Below are positions 57,155 through 64,000 of a DNA stretch of 64,000 bases, one piece after another. Below the pieces are notes generated by a model. The model saw only the letters and a program-made list of their open reading frames with translations. It was not told where the DNA came from and did no database searches. Each line of letters starts with the position of its first letter. Position 1 is the first letter of the stretch. The DNA is from Synechococcus sp. KORDI-52. GTDB taxonomy: Bacteria; Cyanobacteriota; Cyanobacteriia; PCC-6307; Cyanobiaceae. The translations under genes and the position numbers were made by a program. The stretch is from NCBI RefSeq assembly GCF_000737595.1, contig NZ_CP006271.1, positions 1,364,001 through 1,428,000 on the forward strand, written 5' to 3'.

Positions 57155-57355
57155 ATGTCACCATCGTCGCCACGCCAGCGTGTTCAAACCCTGCTCAGTG
57201 CCCGATGGTTGGAGATGGGTGAAGTGTCATTGATGCATCACCGCCAGGTTCAGATCTTGCTGAACAGCTTGAGACGCGAAAAAGAACTGGTGTCTGTGCA
57301 GCTGATTGAGCTTCTGATGGCTGATCTCTACGACAAGGAATTTCGCTCCGAGTGA
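57155..57355 (+). CDS. Small soluble protein, unknown
   Basis: About 66 residues from ATG 57155 (MSPSSPRQRVQTLLSARWLE). It is helical and charged, with LNSLRREKELVSVQLIELLM, and has no Cys or membrane segment. A start seven codons upstream is possible. No family is recognised. It converges with the Fur-family gene. Confidence 0.55.
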   Translation: MSPSSPRQRVQTLLSARWLEMGEVSLMHHRQVQILLNSLRREKELVSVQLIELLMADLYDKEFRSE

Positions 57356-57370
57356 TTCCGTGCTTCAGCT

Positions 57371-57826
57371 CTACCCCTGACACTTGGGGCAGATCGCACG
57401 CACGTTCAGGCTGGATTCAATGAGCTGAAATCCAACATGGGCGGCGGCAGCTGCCCCTGCTGCCAACACGGGTTCACTTTCGAATTCCTCGGTGCGGCCG
57501 CAGCGGATGCACACCACATGGTGATGTTGGCGGTGATCTTCTACGGCAAGCTCGAAACGTCGACCCCCTTCACTGAGTTCCAGCTCCTGGAGCAGCCCCA
57601 TGTCGGCCAGCAGGCGTAGGGTGCGATACACGGTTGCCAGGGACACCTTCATCTCCAGTGCCGCCAGCTGCTGGTGCACCTCTTCAGCGCTGAGGTGGCA
57701 GCCGGAGCCACAGCGTTTGAACAGCTCAAGAACCCGTTTGCGCTGCGGGGTCAGGCGGCGTCCGCCCTGGTGCAGCCCCTGCTGCAGGGTGATGTCCGTT
57801 GCAGCAGGCGCGGAGGACGATGTCAC
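57371..57826 (-). CDS. Fur-family metalloregulator
   Basis: A 151-residue repressor with a winged-helix DNA-binding half (RRLTPQRKRVLELFKRCGSG, then VSLATVYRTLRLLADMGLLQ) and a metal-binding half. HRQHHHVVCIRCGRTEEFE holds the His cluster and the first CxxC, and CPKCQG holds the second CxxC (structural zinc). Sequence alone does not separate Fur, Zur and PerR here. It is divergent from the DUF3764 operon. Confidence 0.9.
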   Translation of the reverse strand: MTSSSAPAATDITLQQGLHQGGRRLTPQRKRVLELFKRCGSGCHLSAEEVHQQLAALEMKVSLATVYRTLRLLADMGLLQELELSEGGRRFELAVEDHRQHHHVVCIRCGRTEEFESEPVLAAGAAAAAHVGFQLIESSLNVRAICPKCQG

Positions 57827-57971
57827 AGCTTCTCCTCGCTCATTCTCAAGAGTAGGCCTTAATGAGAGTGCTGTCTCGCCCTCGGGACAGAGCCCTGGTC
57901 GGATCCCATCGGTTGCCGATCAGGGCGATGAATGTTGGTGATAGCGTCCGCCGGCGCTGTTGTTCTGGTCG

Positions 57972-58238
57972 ATGGAAACCCACGTGCTCACCTTCACCAT
58001 CACCAAGTCATTTGCTGAATGGGTCATCACCTATGACGCATCCCTGCCGCTTCAGAACATCGCTGGCATCACCTCGCTCTACCGGGGAGTCAGCAAGGAC
58101 GACCCCACCAAGGTGTGTGCGGTGATGCAAGCTGCTCCAGGTGTGATGGAGCAATTCATCGCCGACAACACCGACATGATTGCGGCTTCGGGGCACGTGA
58201 TTGAGAGCACCGTGAGTCAGGTGTTCCTCGCCAGCTGA
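57972..58238 (+). CDS. DUF3764 family protein
   Basis: An 88-residue soluble protein from ATG 57972 (METHVLTFTITKSFAEWVIT). The CAVMQAAPGVMEQFIADNTD segment is typical of DUF3764, a small cyanobacterial family of alpha-beta proteins of unknown role. Its TGA shares a base with the next gene's ATG, so this heads a coupled three-gene operon. Confidence 0.85.
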   Translation: METHVLTFTITKSFAEWVITYDASLPLQNIAGITSLYRGVSKDDPTKVCAVMQAAPGVMEQFIADNTDMIAASGHVIESTVSQVFLAS

Positions 58239-58471
58239 TGGCCTGGCGTCCTGCCCGGGCCTGGACCAGCCAGCTCCCGGTGGCCGGGTACCGCCATTTC
58301 GAGCTGATCACGCAAGGCGGCCGTGGTCCGCTGCGGTGGGTTGAGTTGGCGGCTGTGCTGGCTCCGTCGCATCGCGAGCGTGTGCTCTGGAGTGAGCTCA
58401 GGGATCCAACCCGTTGGAGCAGCGGCTGGCAGTCCATTTCGGAGAGTGATGAGGATTCTTCAACTCAGTGA
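58238..58471 (+). CDS. Trp-rich small protein (TIGR02450-like)
   Basis: A 77-residue protein with the pattern [20 protein letters not shown] and [11 protein letters not shown], then [15 protein letters not shown], matching the Trp-rich TIGR02450 family. Function is unknown. It overlaps the phosphoesterase start by 23 bases. Confidence 0.8.
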   Translation: MAWRPARAWTSQLPVAGYRHFELITQGGRGPLRWVELAAVLAPSHRERVLWSELRDPTRWSSGWQSISESDEDSSTQ

Positions 58472-59210
58472 TCCACACCTGGTGGCCGCTGATCAGGGGC
58501 TGGTGCGGAGACGGCCGGCCCTGGCTCACTTCGAGCGAGCTCTCCAGGTGGGTGGCGCCTTGAACCCCGATCTGGTGCTGGTGACGGGGGACCTTTGCCA
58601 GGACGAAAGCTGGGGTGGTTATGCCCGGCTGCGGCGGGCCCTGATCCAACACGTGCGCTGCTCGGTGGCTCTGCTGCCCGGCAACCACGATCACCCGCTG
58701 CTGCTTGATGCGGTGTTGGGGAGAACCTGGACGACGGCTCCCGCAGATCTGTTGGTGCAAGGCGTGAGAGTGTTGCTGCTGAGCAGCCATCGGGTGGGTT
58801 CAGCTGCCGGTGCGCTCGGCTCGCTTCAGCTCCAGTGGCTGGCGCAGCGCCTGCAGTGCCCGGAGCGCCGTGATCTGCCCCTGGTGGTCGCTCTTCACCA
58901 TCCACCGATCCCCATCGGCGATGCCGGTATGGATGCGATCAGGCTCCTCGATCAGGCATCTCTTGAGAAGCTGTTGCGTCCTCATCGGGTCCTGCGGGCG
59001 GTGCTGTTTGGACACATCCACCAGCATTGGCAGGGCTCCTGGGCCATGCGGCCTGACGTGTTGCTGCTCGGATGCCCTTCCACGCTATGCAGTTTCAAAG
59101 CGGTGCAGCCCTGCCCCCTTGGTCGTGCCGATGATCCGGGGGGCAGGTTGCTCGATCTGACGCCTGATGGAGCCGTTCAGCACCGGGTGCTGCGCTGGAG
59201 CAGCGTCTGA
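58449..59210 (+). CDS. Calcineurin-like metallophosphoesterase (CpdA type)
   Basis: A 253-residue enzyme. The two-metal site is in [44 protein letters not shown] and [11 protein letters not shown]. The set is typical of the CpdA/Icc group that hydrolyses cyclic nucleotides or related phosphodiesters; the substrate is not certain. I start at ATG 58449 ([11 protein letters not shown]), which the longer frame extends without family similarity. It is the last gene of the operon with DUF3764. Confidence 0.9.
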   Translation: MRILQLSDPHLVAADQGLVRRRPALAHFERALQVGGALNPDLVLVTGDLCQDESWGGYARLRRALIQHVRCSVALLPGNHDHPLLLDAVLGRTWTTAPADLLVQGVRVLLLSSHRVGSAAGALGSLQLQWLAQRLQCPERRDLPLVVALHHPPIPIGDAGMDAIRLLDQASLEKLLRPHRVLRAVLFGHIHQHWQGSWAMRPDVLLLGCPSTLCSFKAVQPCPLGRADDPGGRLLDLTPDGAVQHRVLRWSSV

Positions 59211-59212
59211 AT

Positions 59213-59464
59213 TCAGCCCATTCCCTTCTGCGACTCGCGGAAGGCCTTGAGTTTGTCGATGTCCTTCTCTTCGTCGATGGAATAGTCCGTCAGGATTAAG
59301 GCCTTGCCGATGGTCCCGAGGGCATACTCGATCCGGTCGAGATCGCGGCGTCCGTCGTCATCCAGTCGTGCTGCACGAATTACCTCAGGGCGCAGCTGGT
59401 CGGCCAGCTGCTCCAGCGCCGCTGCGATCGCTTTGGCCTGCTGAAGCGGCTCGGAGTCACCCAT
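59213..59464 (-). CDS. Small helical protein, unknown
   Basis: An 83-residue charged protein, MGDSEPLQQAKAIAAALEQL at the start, with predicted helices and no Cys, signal or membrane segment. No family is recognised. It lies convergent with the phosphoesterase gene and 42 bases downstream of the 2OG oxygenase gene. Confidence 0.7.
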   Translation of the reverse strand: MGDSEPLQQAKAIAAALEQLADQLRPEVIRAARLDDDGRRDLDRIEYALGTIGKALILTDYSIDEEKDIDKLKAFRESQKGMG

Positions 59465-59506
59465 GAATCCTGAACAGATGCAATCGGAAGACTCTGACAG
59501 TTCTCG

Positions 59507-60277
59507 TCAGAAGCCCTTGGCCGTGGGCCGCTGACTCGAGAGCGAGACGTTGCCCAGGGGTTGTTGCTGGGGGGCGGGCTGCTGCATCGCTGTGGGCGGA
59601 ACACCGGGGGCCGCCACCACATTGAACGCCAGCGACCAGCGTTCCCCATCTCCGCGGAAAGGCATCACCGAATGGGGTTGCCAGGCCGGGAACACATAGA
59701 AATCACCGGGCACAGGCAGCACGTAGTGCGCCATGCCGGTACGGAATGACTGAATGTGCCAGTCTTCCGGGCCGTGGAAGCAAAGTTGGCCGTCAAAACT
59801 GTTGGCGTTGATCTGCGGTGGCACCTTCAGAAAGATCACTCCAGAGAAGCTGCCGCCGTGGGTGTGGGTGGGGTTGTAGTCACCGGCCGTCTGGCAATTG
59901 AGCCAGAGGTCAATCATCTGCAGGCGGTAGCGACCGGGAACCCAAGGGCCGCGCCCCTGGGGAGGCTGACGATCCATCACATGGCGGATCCAGCGATCAC
60001 AGGCCGGCAGCAGGTGATTGTTGCTGAGCTCCTGCACGCCGGGTTGATCAGGCCTCAGTTCGCGCTGCTGACGCAGTTGACCCGCCAGCTTCGCTGAAGC
60101 ATCGGGGCTGGACTCAGGATGGGCGAGAACGCTTTCGCTCAGCCCAATCAGCTGTTGGAGCAGAGGATCTGGAAGGGTGTCCCGAAGGATGGAGCGGGGA
60201 AACAGATCGAGAACGTCCACCAAAGCTTGGTCTGCTGCAGGCCATCGTGGCAGCCCCAAAGTGGGTGCACCGTTCAT
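59507..60277 (-). CDS. 2-oxoglutarate/Fe(II) oxygenase-family protein
   Basis: A 256-residue protein of the type with conserved YNPTHTHGGSFSGVIFLKVP and a later VFPAWQPHSVMPF; the His-x-His and second His would bind iron, with an Arg near ERWSLAFNVV for 2-oxoglutarate. This resembles the putative 2OG-Fe(II) oxygenases common in marine bacteria and phages (TIGR02466-like). I start at ATG 60277 (MNGAPTLGLPRW); the longer frame is antisense to the transpeptidase gene. The start overlaps the divergent gene's start by two bases. Confidence 0.85.
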   Translation of the reverse strand: MNGAPTLGLPRWPAADQALVDVLDLFPRSILRDTLPDPLLQQLIGLSESVLAHPESSPDASAKLAGQLRQQRELRPDQPGVQELSNNHLLPACDRWIRHVMDRQPPQGRGPWVPGRYRLQMIDLWLNCQTAGDYNPTHTHGGSFSGVIFLKVPPQINANSFDGQLCFHGPEDWHIQSFRTGMAHYVLPVPGDFYVFPAWQPHSVMPFRGDGERWSLAFNVVAAPGVPPTAMQQPAPQQQPLGNVSLSSQRPTAKGF

Positions 60278-60788
60278 GATGATCCTGATGCTGCGCCACG
60301 TCCTCCTGGTGCCTGTGCTGCTGGGCAGCGGCGTTGCTGCAACGGCTGCTGATCTCCCTGGGCAACAGGGGCCAACGACGGCGCTGCTGCAGGGCGGTCC
60401 ACTGCAGCTCAGCACCCGTCGTACGGCCGAGCTGTTCCCGGACGGCAACCGCATCTGGAAGGTTGAACTGCATCGCGGCCCGCGTTTGCTGGCCAGCTGG
60501 CCAGCGGCCAGTGGTGTGGCCCGGCGCCAGAGTGCTGATCGCCGCTGGAGCCCCGGCAATGCAGCCCCTTTGCCCGCTGGTGTGTACAGCCTGGGGCGTC
60601 CGGAACCGTGGGGAAATGATCTGTGGTTTGACCTGACCCCTCGCTTCGACACCACCCGAAGTGCTCTGGGCATCCACCGCTGTTATCCCGGCACGGGTTG
60701 CATCTGCATGCCCGAGAGAGCTGATATCGACGCACTCGCCAGTTGGGTCAAGGCGTCTGGGATTCGGACGTTGCAGGTGTTGAACTGA
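60276..60788 (+). CDS. L,D-transpeptidase-like secreted protein
   Basis: A 170-residue protein with an N-terminal signal peptide (LRHVLLVPVLLGSGVAATAA) and a short YkuD-like C-terminal motif, GIHRCYPGTGCICMPERADI, where the Cys of GCICM would be the nucleophile. It would cross-link or modify peptidoglycan in the periplasm. The domain is small and the usual HGxx(S/T) motif is only partly kept, so activity is plausible, not certain. Starts at 60276, 60279 and 60288 are possible. Confidence 0.8.
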   Translation: MMILMLRHVLLVPVLLGSGVAATAADLPGQQGPTTALLQGGPLQLSTRRTAELFPDGNRIWKVELHRGPRLLASWPAASGVARRQSADRRWSPGNAAPLPAGVYSLGRPEPWGNDLWFDLTPRFDTTRSALGIHRCYPGTGCICMPERADIDALASWVKASGIRTLQVLN

Positions 60789-60908
60789 TCGCTGGGCCTT
60801 GAGGTGCAGCAGTCCCAGGTCGGTGTGGAGGCGTCGTGGATGACCGTTCGTCCTTAAGAGAATTGGACACGTGTCGATCAACACTGGTTCATCCGTCAAG
60901 GTGGTCAT

Positions 60909-62048
60909 GTGGTCGAATCGCTCCGGTGGTGCATCACCGTCGACCACACAACATTCCTGAATCACCTTCGTCTGGGTGGCCTGGAGCACCTTCGTTCCGC
61001 CTGGGGCTCAGTACAACTGAGGTCATCCACCAGATGGATCGGATTCATGGTCGTCAGCGTCTGGATGATCGTCGGCTTTCTGTTGGCGGCCTATTCCGTT
61101 GTGGCGAACGACTCGCTCCAGACCCTCGGCACCTACCTTTCCTCCAACCGGAATCGCACGCCGAAGCTGACGCAGATGCTGTTCATCTGCACGGTGACGT
61201 GTGGAGTTCTGCTGTTGGGCTGGGTGCTCAACAACGGTGATCCCGCCTGGGGGCGGCTCACTGTCCCAGGCAAAGAATTTCCGTGGCCTGAGCCCTTCAC
61301 CTGGGTCTACTTGCTTCCACCGCTCGCTGTCGTGGCCCTGACTCAGTGGGGGGCACCGGTGAGCACCTCGTTTCTGGTGTTGTCATCGTTCATGCCGGCC
61401 AACATCGGGAGGCTGCTCAGCAGCTCTCTGACGGGGTACGGTCTTGCTTTCGGGGTGGGCCTGGCGGCCTACATCCTCGGGTTGTGGTTGCTCGAGCGAT
61501 GGGTGTTCTGCCGTACCCGGGACGGCGACGACCCCAGCACAGTCTGGTACGGCCTGCAGTGGTTCTCCACCGGGTTTCTCTGGTGCATGTGGCTGGTACA
61601 GGATCTGGCCAATATCTTTGTATTCCTGCCGCGCCAGTTGAACCTCGTTCCGATGCTCATCTGCACGTTGGTGCTCTGCGTTGGTCTCTGTGTTCTGGTG
61701 GCCACCGGGGGTGGGCCGATCCAGGCTGTGCTCCGCACCAAGACCAACACGTCTGACCTGCGTTCGGCCACGCTGATCGACTTGTTGTTCGGTCTCTGCC
61801 TGCTCTACAAGGCCTTCCTCTCCAGCTTCCCCCTCAGCACCACTTGGGTGTTTTTAGGCCTGATCGGCGGCCGTGAGTTGGCCTTGCGGATCAAGCAACA
61901 AACATCAGACGTTCTGTTCACCAGCCGGGAGTCGGGCAGCCTGGCCAGAGTCATTGGCACGGATCTTTGGAAAGCTGCCGTCGGCGTTGTGGTGAGCGTG
62001 GGGATCGCCCTCAGCATCCATCCCCTCGCTCAGATCACTGCAGGTTGA
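60909..62048 (+). CDS. PiT-like membrane protein
   Basis: A 379-residue membrane protein with about ten helices. SVVANDSLQTLGTYLSS and QWGAPVSTSFLVLSS echo the paired ANDxANxxG and PVSTTH motifs of PiT phosphate permeases, one in each half, but both are altered, so this is a distant relative at most. Substrate unknown. The chosen start is GTG 60909; ATG 61047 just before the first helix is an alternative. A 120-base gap with no gene lies upstream. Confidence 0.7.
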   Translation: MVESLRWCITVDHTTFLNHLRLGGLEHLRSAWGSVQLRSSTRWIGFMVVSVWMIVGFLLAAYSVVANDSLQTLGTYLSSNRNRTPKLTQMLFICTVTCGVLLLGWVLNNGDPAWGRLTVPGKEFPWPEPFTWVYLLPPLAVVALTQWGAPVSTSFLVLSSFMPANIGRLLSSSLTGYGLAFGVGLAAYILGLWLLERWVFCRTRDGDDPSTVWYGLQWFSTGFLWCMWLVQDLANIFVFLPRQLNLVPMLICTLVLCVGLCVLVATGGGPIQAVLRTKTNTSDLRSATLIDLLFGLCLLYKAFLSSFPLSTTWVFLGLIGGRELALRIKQQTSDVLFTSRESGSLARVIGTDLWKAAVGVVVSVGIALSIHPLAQITAG

Positions 62049-62060
62049 CCGCTTAATCCC

Positions 62061-62585
62061 ATGGCATCGTTCGGCTCCATGTCCAGAGATTCCAGTGGTC
62101 GCTTTCGGGCCAGCAAGGAACCCAAGGCCAAGCCGGTGCAGGTTTGGTTGAAGCCCGATGTTCTGGAGCGGCTTGACACCTACTGCGCGTTTTATGGGAT
62201 TGGGCGTGGTAAGGCCATCGGTCATCTGCTCCAAGGTGCTCTGCCTGATCCCAATTGGTTACCCCCGGTGATCGATTTGCTCAAGGACGCTGAGCCGGTT
62301 GTTGAGGGAGACAACCGGCTTCCCCATCCCCAAAATGAGCAGAGTGAGGCGTCGAAGCCGGCGCCTCGTTTCCAAGCGGGCGATCGTGTGGGGAACAAGG
62401 CCAGCGGTCGTTGCGGTGTGATTGATGATGAGCCCCTGCTGTGGATCGAGCCCGGTCCATGGCCCACCGGAATGCCCAGGGAAGGGCACTGGAGTTATTC
62501 CGTTGCCTGGGACGGTGAGCTGGGATTGACCATCCGATATGCCGAAGATCTGCTGGAGCCAGAGGATGCGGCCCCAGTTGATTGA
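62061..62585 (+). CDS. Possible ribbon-helix-helix-like protein
   Basis: A 174-residue soluble protein. Residues about 26-60 (PVQVWLKPDVLERLDTYCAF, then RGKAIGHLLQGAL) look like a ribbon-helix-helix unit, as in small DNA-binding proteins. The rest is a separate beta-rich part (QAGDRVGNKASGRCGVIDDE, then HWSYSVAWDG) that resembles an SH3-like fold. The combination is not a family I know; DNA binding is a guess. A Met six codons later (MSRDSSG) is an alternative start. Confidence 0.65.
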   Translation: MASFGSMSRDSSGRFRASKEPKAKPVQVWLKPDVLERLDTYCAFYGIGRGKAIGHLLQGALPDPNWLPPVIDLLKDAEPVVEGDNRLPHPQNEQSEASKPAPRFQAGDRVGNKASGRCGVIDDEPLLWIEPGPWPTGMPREGHWSYSVAWDGELGLTIRYAEDLLEPEDAAPVD

Positions 62586-62627
62586 TCCTGTGGTCAGCGG
62601 ATCGATCCATGGCTAGGGCTGAGAGGG

Positions 62628-62975
62628 ATGAGGCCCACCATGGGACGTTTTGTTCTCTTGTCGCTCCTGTTGCCCTGGTTCATGGGTGGGTCGGCGTTGG
62701 CGCGCCCTGAGCCGCAGCTCAGTGCCAGACAGACCATCCTCGAGGCGAACCGGCATCTGATCGCCGATGGTTGGCGACCCGCCCCCGAAAAAAAACCAAC
62801 GCCAGAGGAGCGGCGCTGGTCGTCTGTTGCGCTCAAAAGCCTGTCGGCCTGTTCTGGTACTGGGGTTGGCTTCTGCCGTTTTGACTACCGCCGTGATCTT
62901 CAGCGGCTGTCGGTGGTGACGGTGCCCAGTGAACCCGGGCGCCCGTCCGTCGGTCGCGTTGAACGTTGGTGGTGA
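62628..62975 (+). CDS. Small secreted protein, unknown
   Basis: A 115-residue protein with a signal peptide (GRFVLLSLLLPWFMGGSALA). The mature part has SARQTILEANRHLIADGWRP and two Cys residues in CSGTGVGFC. That pattern, a helix then a Cys pair, recurs in small cyanobacterial periplasmic proteins, but I cannot name a family. A start at the Met of MGRFVLL (62640) is possible. Confidence 0.65.
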   Translation: MRPTMGRFVLLSLLLPWFMGGSALARPEPQLSARQTILEANRHLIADGWRPAPEKKPTPEERRWSSVALKSLSACSGTGVGFCRFDYRRDLQRLSVVTVPSEPGRPSVGRVERWW

Positions 62976-63542
62976 TCAGGGGTTCAGAGGCTGCTCCCGC
63001 CAGAGCGTGTCTGCGTTCCAACGCGTTCGTTGATGGGGATGGGGCCCCAGGTTGAGGCGCTCAACGGTGTTCACCCGCATTTGTAGCACCACGAAATGCT
63101 CCGGCAGTTTTGCGGTTTCACGGAGCCGTTCTGGGAAATCCGCGGATGGATCCAGAGGATCCGCTGGTGTCGGCCAGCCCCAGACAGCGCGCCCCGTCTC
63201 GGACAGCTGTTGCCAGCGCTGCTGACAGAGCTCAGGTTGCTCGGAGGCTGGTATCAGCTCCACCAGGCCCCGTAGCCGGTATTGCTGGCGGGCTTTGGGG
63301 AACAACCAGCACAGTTCAGAGGCTGCAACGTCAGCGAGTTCCTTCACTTTTTCGCTGCGCTGATCGCTGAACAGTTCAAGCAGGTCTGCCCCGGCCCAGC
63401 CGCGGAACACCAGGGTCCTCACCCGGGGCGCTCCGTCCCGTCCGGTTGTCGCCAGTTGCACCCAGCGGGCGGCAACGGAGCGTCCCTCCCGCTGCATGGC
63501 TGCCCGCAGCAGCGGTCTCCAGGGGGGGATGGCCTCAGTCAT
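62976..63542 (-). CDS. PNPOx-like FMN-binding protein (Alr4036 family)
   Basis: A 188-residue flavoprotein of the split-barrel type. Landmarks are RWVQLATTGRDGAPRVRTLV, FSDQRSEKVKELADVAASEL and CWLFPKARQQYRLRGLVEL, plus a C-terminal LNLGPHPHQRTRWN. This cyanobacterial/plant branch is related to pyridoxamine phosphate oxidase but the actual substrate is unknown. Its ATG overlaps the upstream histone-deacetylase-family stop (ATGA), so they are coupled. Confidence 0.88.
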   Translation of the reverse strand: MTEAIPPWRPLLRAAMQREGRSVAARWVQLATTGRDGAPRVRTLVFRGWAGADLLELFSDQRSEKVKELADVAASELCWLFPKARQQYRLRGLVELIPASEQPELCQQRWQQLSETGRAVWGWPTPADPLDPSADFPERLRETAKLPEHFVVLQMRVNTVERLNLGPHPHQRTRWNADTLWREQPLNP

Positions 63543-64000
63543 GGCCTCAGGGATGGCAGATCGAACAAGCGAGCCTGCTCGGCAGCAGCACGCACCACGA
63601 TGGCGTGGCGCTGCACCAGGGGGGTGAGGGCGTCATAGCCGCCGCCGATCACCGTCGCGGTTGGAATCCTGCGGCGGAGGCAGGCATCGAGCACGAGTCG
63701 GTCCCGCATCTTCAATCCCGCATCGCTGAGGACCAGTCGGCCGAGCCGATCATCGCGATGGGGATCGACCCCTGCGTTGAACAGCACCAAATCCGGCGCG
63801 ATGGTGTCCAAGGCATCAGGCAACCGGTCAGCAATGGCAGCGAGATAATCGTCATCACCGGTGCCATCGGCAAGCGGAATGTCGATATCCCCCTGCACTT
63901 TGCGCAAGGGAAAATTGCTGGCGGCGTGCACCGAAAGGGTGGTCACCCTGGGATCGTCTTGGAAACAGGCTGCTGAACCATCCCCCTGGTGCACGTCGAG
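63539..64000 (-). CDS. Histone deacetylase-family protein, 3' part
   Basis: The frame enters from beyond the window and ends at 63539; only about 153 codons are seen. LDVHQGDGSAACFQDD, then DLVLFNAGVDPHRDDRLGRL and TVIGGGYDALTPLVQRH match the zinc-dependent deacetylase core of acetoin-utilisation/deacetylase proteins. The metal-binding Asp/His lie in the first and middle motifs. The cyanobacterial substrate is unknown. The 5' end and the first catalytic His pair are off the window. Confidence 0.85.
   Translation of the reverse strand, partial: LDVHQGDGSAACFQDDPRVTTLSVHAASNFPLRKVQGDIDIPLADGTGDDDYLAAIADRLPDALDTIAPDLVLFNAGVDPHRDDRLGRLVLSDAGLKMRDRLVLDACLRRRIPTATVIGGGYDALTPLVQRHAIVVRAAAEQARLFDLPSLRP

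Noticed and set aside
57839-57866. Inverted ctcatt...aatgag near the Fur-family start, possible Fur/Zur box
   Set aside because: The half-sites are 16 bases apart and do not match the 7-1-7 layout known for Fur/Zur boxes.

Overview
The window looks like chromosome of a marine unicellular cyanobacterium of the Synechococcus/Cyanobium group. The bulk is GC-rich and densely packed. It carries cyanobacterial signature families: cyAbrB, DUF3318, DUF1230/CGLD27, DUF3386, DUF2811, DUF3721, a pheophorbide-oxygenase-like Rieske protein and the salt-tolerance phosphatase StpA. It also has very large type I-secreted surface proteins of the kind known from this group. I cannot name the strain. No CRISPR array, insertion sequence or rRNA is visible; there is one tRNA, initiator fMet.

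Bases 1-15,000 (minus strand) form a type I secretion locus. In transcription order it holds two ABC transporter genes with degenerate ATPase motifs, an HlyD-type adaptor, a 2,200-residue T1SS-143/DUF5801-type repeat protein, a small acidic protein, a decayed fragment of the second ABC gene, and the first 537 codons of a second giant protein that leaves the window. Both giant proteins share an N-terminal signature, and their upstream DNA is alike. I infer a tandem duplication of adaptor-end plus promoter plus giant gene, followed by loss of the duplicate transporter and adaptor.

Bases 15,100-17,900 are AT-rich. They hold a protein with a textbook MshEN (cyclic-di-GMP-binding) module, a tail-to-tail EAL phosphodiesterase with all catalytic residues, and a P-loop gene split by an in-frame TAG. 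The MshEN and EAL genes lie directly beside the secretion locus, so c-di-GMP control of the secreted giant protein is the most interesting hypothesis here.

Bases 18,000-30,000 are mostly housekeeping: folP, tpiA, an S4 protein, a lipid/multidrug-type ABC exporter, an alanine symporter, carB, rsfS and an L-asparaginase. Bases 30,000-43,800 hold initiator tRNA, a GMC oxidoreductase, a CbiX-type chelatase with a His-rich tail, an FAD oxidase, a SulP transporter, a four-gene polar amino-acid ABC importer, cyAbrB, an AEC permease and an AlkB-like protein.

Bases 43,800-51,100 form a long minus-strand run with metY-metA (direct sulfhydrylation route to homocysteine), a lytic transglycosylase, a DOMON-like protein, a kinase-like protein and a GpsA-like protein. 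Bases 51,300-64,000 hold a GST, a Rieske oxygenase, stpA, an ArsS-type radical SAM enzyme, two DUF3721 proteins, a Fur-family regulator, a small operon with a CpdA-like phosphoesterase, a 2OG oxygenase, an L,D-transpeptidase, a PiT-like membrane protein, a PNPOx-like flavoprotein and the 3' part of a histone-deacetylase-family gene.
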